A DNA stretch of 64,000 nt from Ignavibacteria bacterium RIFOXYB12_FULL_35_14 (GTDB lineage Bacteria > Bacteroidota > Ignavibacteria > Ignavibacteriales > Ignavibacteriaceae). A model generated the notes under the pieces. The model saw nothing but the letters and a program-made list of their open reading frames with translations. It was not told the origin of the DNA and did no database searches. This document shows, one piece after another, positions 9,801 to 18,455 of the stretch (positions are counted from its first letter, which is position 1; every line of letters begins with the position of its first letter). A program made the translations under genes and the position numbers. The stretch covers positions 1-64,000 of the forward strand of contig MHAR01000014.1 in assembly GCA_001803045.1 (NCBI GenBank), given 5' to 3'.

Positions 9801-11129
9801 ATGGCTCAAGTGCTCGAAAAACCCGGAGTGAAAAAAGTTAATTATAAAGTAAAAGATATTTCCTTAGCTGAATGGGGAAGAAAGGAAATTAATTTAGCCG
9901 AAGCCGAAATGCCGGGACTTATGGCAATCAGAAAAGAATTTGGTTCATCAAAACCACTAAAAGGTGCAAGGATTGCCGGCTGTCTACATATGACAATTCA
10001 AACAGCGGTGTTAATTGAAACTTTGATTGAACTGGGTGCTGATGTTCAATGGTCATCGTGCAATATTTTCTCAACGCAAGACCACGCTGCCGCTGCAATT
10101 GCCGCAAATGGAATTCCAGTTTTTGCATGGAAAGGTGAAACTTTAGAGGAATACGATTGGTGCATCGAACAAACTTTATTTTTTGGCGATGATAAAAAAT
10201 CCCTGAGCATGATTTTAGATGATGGCGGCGATCTTACAAATCTTGTGCTTGATAAATATCCTGAATTAGTTTCGGGAATAAGGGGAATTACAGAAGAAAC
10301 AACCACAGGTGTTCATCGTTTGTATGAAAGAATGACGAAGGGAGCTCTTCCTGTTCCGGCAATTAACGTTAATGATTCTGTTACAAAATCTAAATTTGAT
10401 AATAAGTATGGATGCCGCGAATCATTAGTGGATGCATTGCGCAGAGCCACTGACTTGATGATGGCAGGTAAAGTTGCAGTGGTTGCCGGTTTTGGTGATG
10501 TTGGCAAAGGTTCCGCTGAATCATTAAGCAATTCAGGCGTAAGAGTAATAGTGACAGAAATAGATCCTATCTGTGCGCTTCAGGCATCTATGAGCGGTTA
10601 TGAAGTAAAGAAAATGATCAATGCGATTCCCGAAGCAGATATTATTGTTACTGCCACTGGAAACTTAAACGTTGTTAACGAAAAACATTTTAGATTGATG
10701 AAAGATAAAGCAATAGTTTGTAACATCGGACATTTTGATAATGAAATTGATATGGCTTGGCTAAATAAAAATTATGGCAACACAAAAGACACAATCAAAC
10801 CTCAGGTTGACAAGTACACAATCAATGGAAAAGATATTATTGTTCTTGCAGAAGGCAGATTGGTGAATTTAGGCTGCGCTACAGGCCACCCTTCTTTTGT
10901 TATGTCAAACTCATTCTCAAATCAAACACTCGCACAGATTGAGCTTTGGACAAATCCTGGTAAATATGAAAACAAAGTTTATGTTCTTCCAAAACATTTA
11001 GATGAAAAAGTTGCTAAGCTTCACTTAGAAAAGTTGGGTGTTGAATTAGAGGAGCTGACCGAAGAACAAGCGAAGTATATCGGTGTGCCGGCCAAAGGTC
11101 CATTTAAACCGGATTATTACAGATACTAA
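9801..11129 (+). CDS. ahcY: Adenosylhomocysteinase
   Basis: 442 residues. It hydrolyses S-adenosylhomocysteine to adenosine and homocysteine using tightly bound NAD. Signatures: the substrate region [15 protein letters not shown] and [13 protein letters not shown], the [10 protein letters not shown] segment, [19 protein letters not shown], the NAD-binding GFGDVGKG, and the C-terminal KPDYYRY that completes the neighbouring subunit's site. It follows metK closely and is terminated by a long-stem hairpin at 11153-11208, consistent with a metK-ahcY unit that makes and recycles SAM. Confidence 0.97.
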   Translation: MAQVLEKPGVKKVNYKVKDISLAEWGRKEINLAEAEMPGLMAIRKEFGSSKPLKGARIAGCLHMTIQTAVLIETLIELGADVQWSSCNIFSTQDHAAAAIAANGIPVFAWKGETLEEYDWCIEQTLFFGDDKKSLSMILDDGGDLTNLVLDKYPELVSGIRGITEETTTGVHRLYERMTKGALPVPAINVNDSVTKSKFDNKYGCRESLVDALRRATDLMMAGKVAVVAGFGDVGKGSAESLSNSGVRVIVTEIDPICALQASMSGYEVKKMINAIPEADIIVTATGNLNVVNEKHFRLMKDKAIVCNIGHFDNEIDMAWLNKNYGNTKDTIKPQVDKYTINGKDIIVLAEGRLVNLGCATGHPSFVMSNSFSNQTLAQIELWTNPGKYENKVYVLPKHLDEKVAKLHLEKLGVELEELTEEQAKYIGVPAKGPFKPDYYRY

Positions 11130-11152
11130 GAAACAACTTTACACGAACATAC

Positions 11153-11208
11153 AAACCCAGTTTCTAAACAATCGAAGCAAGCGTTCCAAGAAACTGGGTT
11201 TATTATTT
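11153..11208 (+). terminator. Terminator of metK-ahcY
   Basis: A 13-bp stem (AAACCCAGTTTCT at 11153-11165 with AGAAACTGGGTTT at 11189-11201) and a 23-nt loop, followed by ATTATTT. It starts 24 nt after the ahcY stop. Confidence 0.75.
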
Positions 11209-11215
11209 CCCCCAA

Positions 11216-12142
11216 CTAGCTATTATTTCCAAGTAAATTTTTCAAAGCATCCTCTAACTTGTCAAACTTAAATTTGAACCCATGCTCAATCAATTTCTTA
11301 GGAATTACTCTTTGACTTGAAACAATTGTCGATGTAACTTCACCGACTAAAATTCTCAAAGCAAATTCCGGTACGTTAAAGATTGCAGGTCGTTTAAGAA
11401 TCCTTCCTAAGGTTTTAGCAAACTCACTCATTTTTACATTTTCTGGAGATACAACATTCACTGGTCCCGAAATCTCAGCATTATTAAGAATGAACAAATA
11501 AACGGCGATGAGATCGTGAATATGAATCCATGGAAACCATTGTTTTCCATTTCCTAAAGAACCTCCAATAAAAAAATGAAATGGGGGTAAGAACTTTTTT
11601 AATGCTCCTCCTTCTTTACTGAGTACTATTCCTTGTCGAAGCATTGCAGTTCTCACTCCAAAACTGTTTGCATTTTCTGTTTCTCTTTCCCAAACATTAC
11701 AAACACTTGCTAAAAAATCATCTCCTGGTTTTGAATCCTCAGTAAGCACATCATCGCCTCTGGAACCATAATAGCTAACACCGGATGAGCTTATGAATAA
11801 TTTAACCTTATTTTTAGTACTTCGTATCGCAGATACTAAATTTTTAGTGCTGAGTTCTCGACTTTCTAAAATGATCTTTTTGTATTTCTCTGTCCATCGT
11901 TTTCCAGACAAATTTGCACCAGCCAAATGAATCACTGTGTCTTTATTTTCTAAGTGCTTTGTCCATTCATTAGGATTATTATAATCCCATTTCACATACA
12001 AGAGTTTATCGCCGAGTATCTTTTTTGCTGATTCGATATTACGAGTGATGACAGTAACTACATCGCCTCTGCTAATTAGAGCATGGCAAAGTTGTGTTCC
12101 GATTAATCCTGTTGCTCCGGTTACTATAATTTTTTTATTCAT
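11216..12142 (-). CDS. TIGR01777-family SDR epimerase (YfcH/SDR39U1-like)
   Basis: 308 residues. The N-terminal NAD(P)-binding loop is VTGATGLIGTQL. The family-typical VIHLAGANLSGKRWTEKYKK, SSSGVSYYGSRGD and GKQWFPWIHIHDL segments follow, with a C-terminal DUF1731-like end (RPAIFNVPEFALRILVGEV ... VIPKKLIEHGFKFKF). Members are annotated as nucleoside-diphosphate sugar epimerases, but true substrates are mostly unknown. It sits convergent to ahcY and downstream of rseP on the minus strand, separated from rseP by a terminator, so it is probably a single-gene unit. Confidence 0.85.
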   Translation of the reverse strand: MNKKIIVTGATGLIGTQLCHALISRGDVVTVITRNIESAKKILGDKLLYVKWDYNNPNEWTKHLENKDTVIHLAGANLSGKRWTEKYKKIILESRELSTKNLVSAIRSTKNKVKLFISSSGVSYYGSRGDDVLTEDSKPGDDFLASVCNVWERETENANSFGVRTAMLRQGIVLSKEGGALKKFLPPFHFFIGGSLGNGKQWFPWIHIHDLIAVYLFILNNAEISGPVNVVSPENVKMSEFAKTLGRILKRPAIFNVPEFALRILVGEVTSTIVSSQRVIPKKLIEHGFKFKFDKLEDALKNLLGNNS

Positions 12143-12230
12143 AACTAATCTTACTCAATTTGTTACTTGATTTGAAAACCGTTAAAAGCGCTTCAATTTA
12201 TGTATTTATGGTATACGGTTTTTTATTACG

Positions 12231-12258
12231 AATTAAAAAGGCGATCGTATTGATCGCC
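12231..12258 (-). terminator. Terminator of dxr-rseP
   Basis: Perfect 7-bp stem GGCGATC/GATCGCC (12240-12246, 12252-12258) with a 5-nt loop. On the minus strand it is followed by TTTTTAATTCG. It lies 28 nt after the rseP stop. Confidence 0.88.
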
Positions 12259-12286
12259 TTATGAGTTCATAAAAAATTTAAGTTTG

Positions 12287-13642
12287 TTAAATGTTCAAAA
12301 TATCATTGTAAAGAATGAATGCCATAAGCAGCAGAAGTAACACAAATCCAACATTTTGAATTGCCACTTTAACCTTAACAGGAATTTCTCTTCTGAAGAT
12401 CGATTCAATTATTATTATCACTAAATGTCCGCCATCCAGAACAGGGAAAGGCATTATATTAATTATTGCCAAACTTAAGCTAAGAAGTGCTAAGAATTTT
12501 AAGAAATTTAAAATTCCCGAGTCGGCATATTCTGCAGCAAACTGAGCAATCTTAATTGGTCCGCCAAATGCTTTCCCGAACTCAATATTTCCGCTGATTA
12601 CTTTTCCAATCATTCGGAAGGTGAGTACGGTCATTCTGTTTATCTCGAGCCAGCCAAGATAAAATGATTCGAAGAAACCCTGTGACTTTAATTCAACTGG
12701 GCCCGAATAGCTTTTCCTCATCAGAACACCGATTGTGCCGTCTTTTCCAGGAGTAATGCTTAAAATGACGGTATCTTGCCCGCGGAGCACAGTTAAAGGA
12801 AGTTGTTTATTTGGATTTGAGGTGACTATCTCATTTACTTGCTGTCTTAATTGAATAGGTGAATCGTTAAGCTTTAAAAATGTATCGCCAGAAACGATAC
12901 CTGCTTTTTCGGCAGGAGAGTTTTTAATTACACTATCAATAACGGGGCGGTTTAATCCGGCAGGAAGCAGAAAAATTGTACTTGGCTTTTCAGGTATTCG
13001 TTCTCGGGGAATATTTATTAAAGCCACATTACTATTTCTACTCACTTCAAGATTTACATCTTCTCCAATGGCATTGATATAAACCTCATTTGTAACATCC
13101 TGCCAAGAAGTTACACCGTTACTATTTACAGAAATAATTTTGTCATTAGATTTTAATCCTAACGAATCGGCAATACTGCCAGGAAGTACTTCGCTTATTG
13201 TTGTGGTTTTCCAATATTCTCTTTCATGGAAAAAATTTTCACCCCAGAAAATAAGCCAAGCAAGAAGAAGATTCATCAATACGCCTGCGGTTATTACAAA
13301 TATTTTTCTCGGAAGCGACTTTGATCTGAATTCGTAAGGCTTCGGCGGTTGATTGAGTGCTTCGGTATCCATGCTCTCGTCAACCATTCCGGCAATTTTA
13401 ACATAGCCGCCTAAAGGTAAAAGGCATAACCTGTAATCCGTGTGTCCTTGTCCGTCAAAATCTTTTGGAAGATCGCCAAAACTGAAACCGGATATTTTAT
13501 TCCAGCCGAATAATCTTTTTCCGAATCCAATAGCAAAAACATCAGCATGCATCCCGCTAAGTTTTGCAGCTGCAAAGTGACCGAATTCATGTACAAATAC
13601 TAAAATTGCGATAGTGATCGCAAAATAAATGATGTAATCCAT
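12287..13642 (-). CDS. rseP: RseP-type site-2 intramembrane metalloprotease
   Basis: 451 residues. The zinc site HEFGH (His18-Glu19, His22) is in the first membrane segment; the second motif NIMPFPVLDGGH in the last third supplies the zinc-binding Asp. Two PDZ-like domains lie between (about 125-205 and 210-285; ..LPGSIADSLGLKSNDKIISVN.. and ..NSPAEKAGIVSGDTFLKLN..). In characterised bacteria it cuts anti-sigma factors after a first cleavage and clears signal peptides. It follows dxr with a 21-nt gap, a pairing common in bacteria. An ECF sigma/anti-sigma pair starts only about 330 nt beyond dxr; whether that anti-sigma is its substrate is speculation. Confidence 0.93.
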   Translation of the reverse strand: MDYIIYFAITIAILVFVHEFGHFAAAKLSGMHADVFAIGFGKRLFGWNKISGFSFGDLPKDFDGQGHTDYRLCLLPLGGYVKIAGMVDESMDTEALNQPPKPYEFRSKSLPRKIFVITAGVLMNLLLAWLIFWGENFFHEREYWKTTTISEVLPGSIADSLGLKSNDKIISVNSNGVTSWQDVTNEVYINAIGEDVNLEVSRNSNVALINIPRERIPEKPSTIFLLPAGLNRPVIDSVIKNSPAEKAGIVSGDTFLKLNDSPIQLRQQVNEIVTSNPNKQLPLTVLRGQDTVILSITPGKDGTIGVLMRKSYSGPVELKSQGFFESFYLGWLEINRMTVLTFRMIGKVISGNIEFGKAFGGPIKIAQFAAEYADSGILNFLKFLALLSLSLAIINIMPFPVLDGGHLVIIIIESIFRREIPVKVKVAIQNVGFVLLLLLMAFILYNDILNI

Positions 13643-13663
13643 TAATTAGTTATCTCCGCTTAT

Positions 13664-14803
13664 TTATAGTTGTGCTGTTAATTCTCGAGCAAGCTTATCA
13701 CATTCAAAAATAGTTTCTATATCCGGTGATTTATGGTTCTCTATTTTCTCTAAAGCTTTGTTTATTAAAAATGGAATATATGATAATTTTATTTCTCCAT
13801 TCAAAAATCTTTCTACCGCAACTTCATTGGCTGCATTAAGAACACATGGGGCTGTTCCGCCCGAATCTAATGCTTCGTAAGCTAACTTAAGGCATTCAAA
13901 TTTTTCCATATCTGGTTCAATAAAATTCAGAGTATTTATTTCAGGCAAACAAGTTTTTTGAAAATTTGATTTCAATCGCTCTGGATAACCAAGTGCATAC
14001 TGAATTGGAAGCTTCATATCCGGCAATCCCATTTGCGCTTTAATGGAGCCGTCAATAAACTCTACCATCGAGTGAATTATTGATTGAGGATGAATTATAA
14101 CTTCAATTTTTTCTTTTGGTAGACTAAACAGCCAATGTGCTTCGATTACTTCCAATCCTTTATTCATCATTGATGCGGAATCAATTGTAACTTTATTTCC
14201 CATTTTCCATGTTGGATGATTCAGCGCATCTTTTACGGTAACGTTATTCAGTTCATCCTTTCTAAGATGCAGAAAAGGTCCACCGGAAGCAGTCAAAATT
14301 ATTTTCTGTACTGAATGGGCATTTTCCCCAACTAAGCATTGATATATTGCGCTATGTTCCGAATCAACAGGAATTATTTCCGAATTATGTTTTTTACAAA
14401 GTTCTGTTACGAGTTCACCGCCTACTACCAAAGTTTCTTTATTGGCTAATGCAATTCTTTTGCCTCGTTTTATTGCTTCCAATGTTGGAGCCAAACCTGC
14501 AAAACCAACCATTGCACCCAATAGAATGTCATAATCGAGGTTTGCGGCAGCCGAGATCAATCCATCAATACCTGCAAGAACTTCACACTTTATTGTTAGT
14601 CTTTTTCGTAGTTCGTCAGCAAGCTTTTCATTTTTAACGACAACTACCGGCGGTTTGAATTCCTGGATCTGTGGTTGGAGTAAGTCAATTCGAGTGTTTA
14701 CTGTAAGTGCCGCAACTGCAAATCTATCCCGAAATTGCCTTATTATGTTAAGCGTATTCACCCCAATTGAACCGGTAGAACCTAAAACTAAAACTTTCTT
14801 CAT
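13664..14803 (-). CDS. dxr: 1-deoxy-D-xylulose 5-phosphate reductoisomerase
   Basis: 379 residues. It catalyses the committed step of the MEP pathway, DXP to MEP with NADPH. Seen: the nucleotide loop VLGSTGSIGVNTL at the N-terminus, metal ligands in PVDSEHSAIYQCL, ASGGPF, the NHPTWKMGNKVTIDSASMMNKGLEVIEAHWLF substrate block, and HPQSIIHSMVE. Length and order match the family. First gene of a dxr-rseP unit, divergent from the sigma factor gene at 14976. Confidence 0.97.
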   Translation of the reverse strand: MKKVLVLGSTGSIGVNTLNIIRQFRDRFAVAALTVNTRIDLLQPQIQEFKPPVVVVKNEKLADELRKRLTIKCEVLAGIDGLISAAANLDYDILLGAMVGFAGLAPTLEAIKRGKRIALANKETLVVGGELVTELCKKHNSEIIPVDSEHSAIYQCLVGENAHSVQKIILTASGGPFLHLRKDELNNVTVKDALNHPTWKMGNKVTIDSASMMNKGLEVIEAHWLFSLPKEKIEVIIHPQSIIHSMVEFIDGSIKAQMGLPDMKLPIQYALGYPERLKSNFQKTCLPEINTLNFIEPDMEKFECLKLAYEALDSGGTAPCVLNAANEVAVERFLNGEIKLSYIPFLINKALEKIENHKSPDIETIFECDKLARELTAQL

Positions 14804-14975
14804 TTTCTTATTATTTACCGGTCAAAAGTATCAAAGTATGACAAGATTAGCAATGTAATTTAGATTTGCCGTATGTTAATAATCGTATGTTTTCGACATT
14901 AGGAAGAATATTTTTTACAAATCCGGAAACATTTGTTCACTTTTTTCATCTTTTAAATAATAGATTAGAGACGAA

Positions 14976-15500
14976 TTGCACGAAAAAGAAAGCCAAGTAA
15001 TCGAATTTACAATTCTTTTCAATAAGTACAAGAAAAGACTCTATAACTACGCTGTAAAAATGATCGGCGATAAGATGACTGCCGATGATGTTGTACAGGA
15101 TGTATTCATTAAGCTGTTTCAGAGTATGAATTCCATCCATAACAAACAAAGTATACAGTTTTGGCTGTTCAAAACGGCAAGAAATGAAATGCTCGCTTTC
15201 TTCAGAAATACGAAGAACAAAAAGCTTTACTCGGAAGCAGTGGATTTGGATGAAATTGAAATTCAAGCACCCGATTTGCTTTCCGAGCAAATTGAAAACA
15301 TTGAACTAAGCAAAATAATCTATAACGAGCTTAAGCTGATGAGTTTGGAATTTCAAGAAGTGTTTGTGCTGCGGGAATACTCAGGACTTACTTACAAAGA
15401 AATTTCGTCGCTATTGGATATTGATGAAGACCTAGTTAAAAGCAGATTGTACAAAGCACGGCAAAAGCTAATTGGTAAAATTTCAAAACTTGTTGAATAG
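14976..15500 (+). CDS. ECF-family RNA polymerase sigma factor
   Basis: 174 residues. Region 2 (about 10-75) has the core-binding/-10 motif TADDVVQDVFIKLFQ. Region 4 (about 115-170) has the helix-turn-helix EFQEVFVLREYSGLTYKEISSLLDIDEDLVKSRLYKARQKL. The start is TTG at 14976 after TTAGAGA; no ATG fits. A small membrane protein of anti-sigma type follows 11 nt later, then a TonB-like lipoprotein, so the sigma factor is likely held inactive at the membrane and autoregulated. The signal is unknown. Confidence 0.9.
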   Translation: MHEKESQVIEFTILFNKYKKRLYNYAVKMIGDKMTADDVVQDVFIKLFQSMNSIHNKQSIQFWLFKTARNEMLAFFRNTKNKKLYSEAVDLDEIEIQAPDLLSEQIENIELSKIIYNELKLMSLEFQEVFVLREYSGLTYKEISSLLDIDEDLVKSRLYKARQKLIGKISKLVE

Positions 15501-15511
15501 GAGAATTTGTG

Positions 15512-15979
15512 ATGACGGAAGGTAAACTAATGAACATGATAAATCTTTACTTTGATGGCGAACTTGAAAAAAGTGAAGAAATAAATCTTTTCTCTTTACT
15601 AGCAAATGATAAAACCGGAAGAGAATATTTCAAGCAGCTAAGCTTAATTCGGAATGTTGTTGAAAATTCGACTGAAGAATTACCTGCAGACTTGGAAGAG
15701 AGAATTCTCAGATCGGTAGGATCGAAATCAAACCAAAAAACCGGGTGGTTTCCCAGCATTAAAATTTTCTCTGCCATAACTTATGCGGCAGCATTAATTT
15801 TATTATTCCTAAGTGGATATCTGTTCTTTAGAGTAACAAGCTACCAGGAGGAAATAGATAATCTTTCCCAGCAGATGATGATTCAATCCAGAACAATTCA
15901 AATGCTGTACAACAGCTTACCTGGAGTTGAGGTTCGCGCGACTTTTGATAATGAAATTGTTATTAAACCAAACATTTGA
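15512..15979 (+). CDS. Putative transmembrane anti-sigma factor
   Basis: 155 residues from the ATG at 15512 (GTG three nt earlier is possible; AGGAGA lies 8 nt before the ATG). The N-terminal 35 residues (MTEGKLMNMINLYFDGELEKSEEINLF) resemble the cytoplasmic sigma-binding segment of anti-sigma factors, but lack the HxxxCxxC zinc motif. One membrane helix (about 92-110, ITYAAALILLFLSGYLFF) is followed by a short coiled coil and a periplasmic tail. Position directly behind an ECF sigma gene is the main evidence. Confidence 0.75.
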   Translation: MTEGKLMNMINLYFDGELEKSEEINLFSLLANDKTGREYFKQLSLIRNVVENSTEELPADLEERILRSVGSKSNQKTGWFPSIKIFSAITYAAALILLFLSGYLFFRVTSYQEEIDNLSQQMMIQSRTIQMLYNSLPGVEVRATFDNEIVIKPNI

Positions 15980-15987
15980 GGTATAAA

Positions 15988-16734
15988 ATGAAAATTAAAT
16001 TATTTCTTCCGTTATTTCTTTCTTTAATTCTGCTAAGTTGTAAGGAAGAAAAGAAAATTGAGATAATTCCCGACTATGATAGAATCTATCTGCCTTCAAA
16101 TCAATTAACTGAAACACCTCAATTACTCGCCGGAAAAGATAAGCAACTGCTAGATAGTATGCTTCAGTTTTATGGAAAAATCTACGGCGTAAAGTATGCG
16201 GATTCGAAGTGGAAAAAAGATAAACCAACGATGGAATACAAGTTCATGATTGATGAAACAGGTGTGATCGAAAAAATTTTTATGGGAAAAAATAACGATG
16301 AAAAAATTAACCAACTTGTTCTATCTGCGATAAAGAGTTGGAAATTCAAACCGGCTGTGAAAGATGGTAAAATAGTTAAATCCCAGTACCCGATGATTTT
16401 ATGGTTCGAATCAGATAAGCCCATAAATGAAAGCGAATACCTACCCATTGCCGAAAATATGCCCGGACCAATTGGCGGTATGTTTGCCATTCAACAAAAA
16501 ATAAAATATCCAGAAATTGCTAGGCGAGCGGGTTTACAAGGTAAAGTCCTAATTCAGGCGTTTATTGATGAGAAAGGGAATGTTGTTTACACGAAAGTTA
16601 TAAAGGGTTTGGGGGGCGGTATTGATGAAATGGCTTCGGATGCTGTTAAAATTACTAAGTTTAACCCGGGAAGACAAAATGGTGAACCCGTAAAAGTACA
16701 GGTCACAATTCCAATTCAATTTACACTTCAGTAA
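15988..16734 (+). CDS. TonB C-terminal-domain lipoprotein
   Basis: 248 residues from the ATG at 15988, chosen because TGAGGT precedes it and it opens a lipoprotein signal (MKIKLFLPLFLSLILLSCKEE, lipobox LLSC). Two regions resemble TonB C-terminal domains: one at about 55-135 (weak) and a clear one at about 155-248 (IKYPEIARRAGLQGKVLIQAFIDEKGNVVYTKVIKGLGGGIDEMASDAV). Unlike TonB, it has a lipid anchor instead of an N-terminal membrane helix and proline linker, so it is probably not the energy transducer itself. It overlaps nothing but starts 8 nt after the anti-sigma stop, so it likely belongs to the sigma operon. Confidence 0.75.
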   Translation: MKIKLFLPLFLSLILLSCKEEKKIEIIPDYDRIYLPSNQLTETPQLLAGKDKQLLDSMLQFYGKIYGVKYADSKWKKDKPTMEYKFMIDETGVIEKIFMGKNNDEKINQLVLSAIKSWKFKPAVKDGKIVKSQYPMILWFESDKPINESEYLPIAENMPGPIGGMFAIQQKIKYPEIARRAGLQGKVLIQAFIDEKGNVVYTKVIKGLGGGIDEMASDAVKITKFNPGRQNGEPVKVQVTIPIQFTLQ

Positions 16735-16744
16735 AAAGATTGTG

Positions 16745-16790
16745 TCGGGACGTTTTCAAAAGACATAGGTCTGAGAACGTCTCGATTTAC
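16745..16790 (+). terminator. Hairpin after the sigma operon
   Basis: An imperfect stem pairs GACGTTTTCA with TGAGAACGTC (roughly 16748-16781) around an inner GAC/GTC, followed by GATTTACTTATTTC. The T-tract is weak. No gene is visible in the rest of 16735-16997. Confidence 0.5.
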
Positions 16791-16997
16791 TTATTTCATC
16801 TCTTAACATTTTTTCCCATAGCACAACGCTTAATAAATCACATCAGGTTTAAAAGATGATCTAAAATTAATCTTGTTGGCACTTTTTTTAATCTCACCGC
16901 ACTATGTTGAAGCAGCAGTGATCATTATATCATTGTTTGTAACAATTTTCTGATAAATTCCACAATCATAATTCTAACAGTTAGCTTAGGAGATTCT

Positions 16998-18134
16998 ATG
17001 AAGATGTACGTCATATTCTACATAATTTCATTTCTATTTTTGTTCGTTGCCGAAGCCATTTCTCTGCCGCGTTTCGCATTAAGGGAAAACAGCTCATGTA
17101 TCGATTGCCATGTTAATCCAACCGGCGGGATAATTCGAAATAGGGGTGGATGGTCATACAGCAAAAACATGATGGCAATGATTTCGCCGAGAAGCGATTT
17201 CGAAATGAGTAATAAAATCAGCGAGAATATTAACTTTGGCTTTGATGTACGAGGACAATATCTATTGCAAATGACGGACTCCACAAAAAAAACCGATTTC
17301 CAAAAGATGAATGCTTCGCTTTACACAAACATTGATCTTTCAGAAGATATTTCATTTGTAGCCCGTTATGATTTTATTCAAGATATCTGGGAGGGTTATG
17401 GAATTGCACATCTCATTCCAGAAGTGCTTTATGTGAAGGGTGGAACTTTTTCTCCCAATTTCGGAATTCGAGTGGACGATCATACGGCTTACACAAGAGG
17501 CGGAGATTTTGGTTTGCTTTTTACAACCGGAACTAAACAAGGATTGATTTACAACCCGATGTATGTTGAATCGGGAATTGAAGTTGGAGTTAATTTATTC
17601 GAGAAAGCATTCTTAACTGCGAGTGTTGGAAACCAGGGCGCAGCACTTTTTTCTGAAGATCCTTCATTCACCACGAACTTAAAAATATCTCCTGCCATAA
17701 GTGATGAAGTCGGTTTATTTTTTGGAGGCTCACTTGGGATCTACAGAGATAGACGATCTTCAGGTGCGCCATCATTTCAGATAATTTATCCCCAAGTTAA
17801 AATGTACGGCGGTTATTTCGGATTTGGTTATGAGGGCTTTACATTGATGGCTGAATATGATATAGCCGATGAGTACCGGGCTAATAAAATCAAATCATCT
17901 TTTTCAATGGTGGAAGCCAGCTTCACAATATTCAAAGGACTTGATGCAGTAATTCGCTGGGATAGATTTGACCCCGATACAAAAAATGATGACGATGACT
18001 TTAACCGATATGTAATGGGTTTTGAATTTTTCCTTTACAGCTTTATTGAAATTCGTCCGCAATATCGAATTCAATCCGAGAATCCATCGGTGACGAATAA
18101 CTCAGCGCTGATTCAATTTCATATTTGGTATTGA
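16998..18134 (+). CDS. Outer-membrane beta-barrel with N-terminal CxxCH haem motif
   Basis: 378 residues; TTAGGAGATTCT precedes the ATG. After a signal peptide (to about Ala20) comes LPRFALRENSSCIDCHVNPTGG, in which Cys34-x-x-Cys37-His38 is a c-type haem attachment site. The rest (about 55-378) is alternating aromatic/polar beta-strands ending in FHIWY, the terminal aromatic typical of outer-membrane barrels. The protein looks like a porin with one covalently bound haem on its periplasmic N-terminus. A role in electron transfer or redox sensing is inference; the barrel could also be a plain porin. It appears monocistronic. Confidence 0.75.
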   Translation: MKMYVIFYIISFLFLFVAEAISLPRFALRENSSCIDCHVNPTGGIIRNRGGWSYSKNMMAMISPRSDFEMSNKISENINFGFDVRGQYLLQMTDSTKKTDFQKMNASLYTNIDLSEDISFVARYDFIQDIWEGYGIAHLIPEVLYVKGGTFSPNFGIRVDDHTAYTRGGDFGLLFTTGTKQGLIYNPMYVESGIEVGVNLFEKAFLTASVGNQGAALFSEDPSFTTNLKISPAISDEVGLFFGGSLGIYRDRRSSGAPSFQIIYPQVKMYGGYFGFGYEGFTLMAEYDIADEYRANKIKSSFSMVEASFTIFKGLDAVIRWDRFDPDTKNDDDDFNRYVMGFEFFLYSFIEIRPQYRIQSENPSVTNNSALIQFHIWY

Positions 18135-18236
18135 AATAGAGCCGTTCTTAATGGCTCGTTACAGAAGTGGGTACGTCTTTGCGAGTACCGACGATAGTCA
18201 GAACGAAGCAATGGCATTGCTATCACTTCTTCCGAT

Positions 18237-18362
18237 GAGGCTGTCTCATTACTTCAAAATTGTCAGTCAGAGTGGCAATGCCATCGAAGAATGACAATTT
18301 GAATTATAATCACACTTCGACGAGCTCAGTGTGACAGTAAAAATTACTTTTGAGACAGCCTC
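18237..18362. mobile_element. MITE-like element with 12-bp terminal inverted repeats
   Basis: Perfect inverted ends GAGGCTGTCTCA (18237-18248) and TGAGACAGCCTC (18351-18362) bound a 126-bp unit. Inside are a second inverted pair AAATTGTCA (18257-18265)/TGACAATTT (18292-18300) and the hairpin around CACTTCGACGAGCTCAGTG. No open reading frame. Target-site duplications are not obvious. Confidence 0.7.
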
Positions 18363-18421
18363 GTTAGAATCGTGATGACGATAACAATTATGAAGTACTT
18401 CTAAGTGGGTTATTCTTTCCC

Positions 18422-18451
18422 TTGATAGCACTTTCCAATTTGCTATCTTTG
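18422..18451 (+). promoter_or_regulatory. Bacteroidota-type promoter, TTG-N19-TATCTTTG
   Basis: TTG at 18422-18424 and TATCTTTG at 18444-18451 with 19 nt between match the Bacteroidota sigma-ABfr -33/-7 consensus (TTG / TAnnTTTG). Transcription would start about at the ATG (18456), implying little or no leader on the TPR-gene mRNA. Confidence 0.7.
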
Positions 18452-18455
18452 AGCC

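Larger units (their letters stand above)
18135..18455. other. Gene-free gap with repeats and a promoter
   Basis: No coding region is seen. The gap holds short hairpin-prone sequences (18138-18235, including CAATGGCATTGC), a MITE-like element (18237-18362) and the promoter of the TPR gene (18422-18451). Confidence 0.7.
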
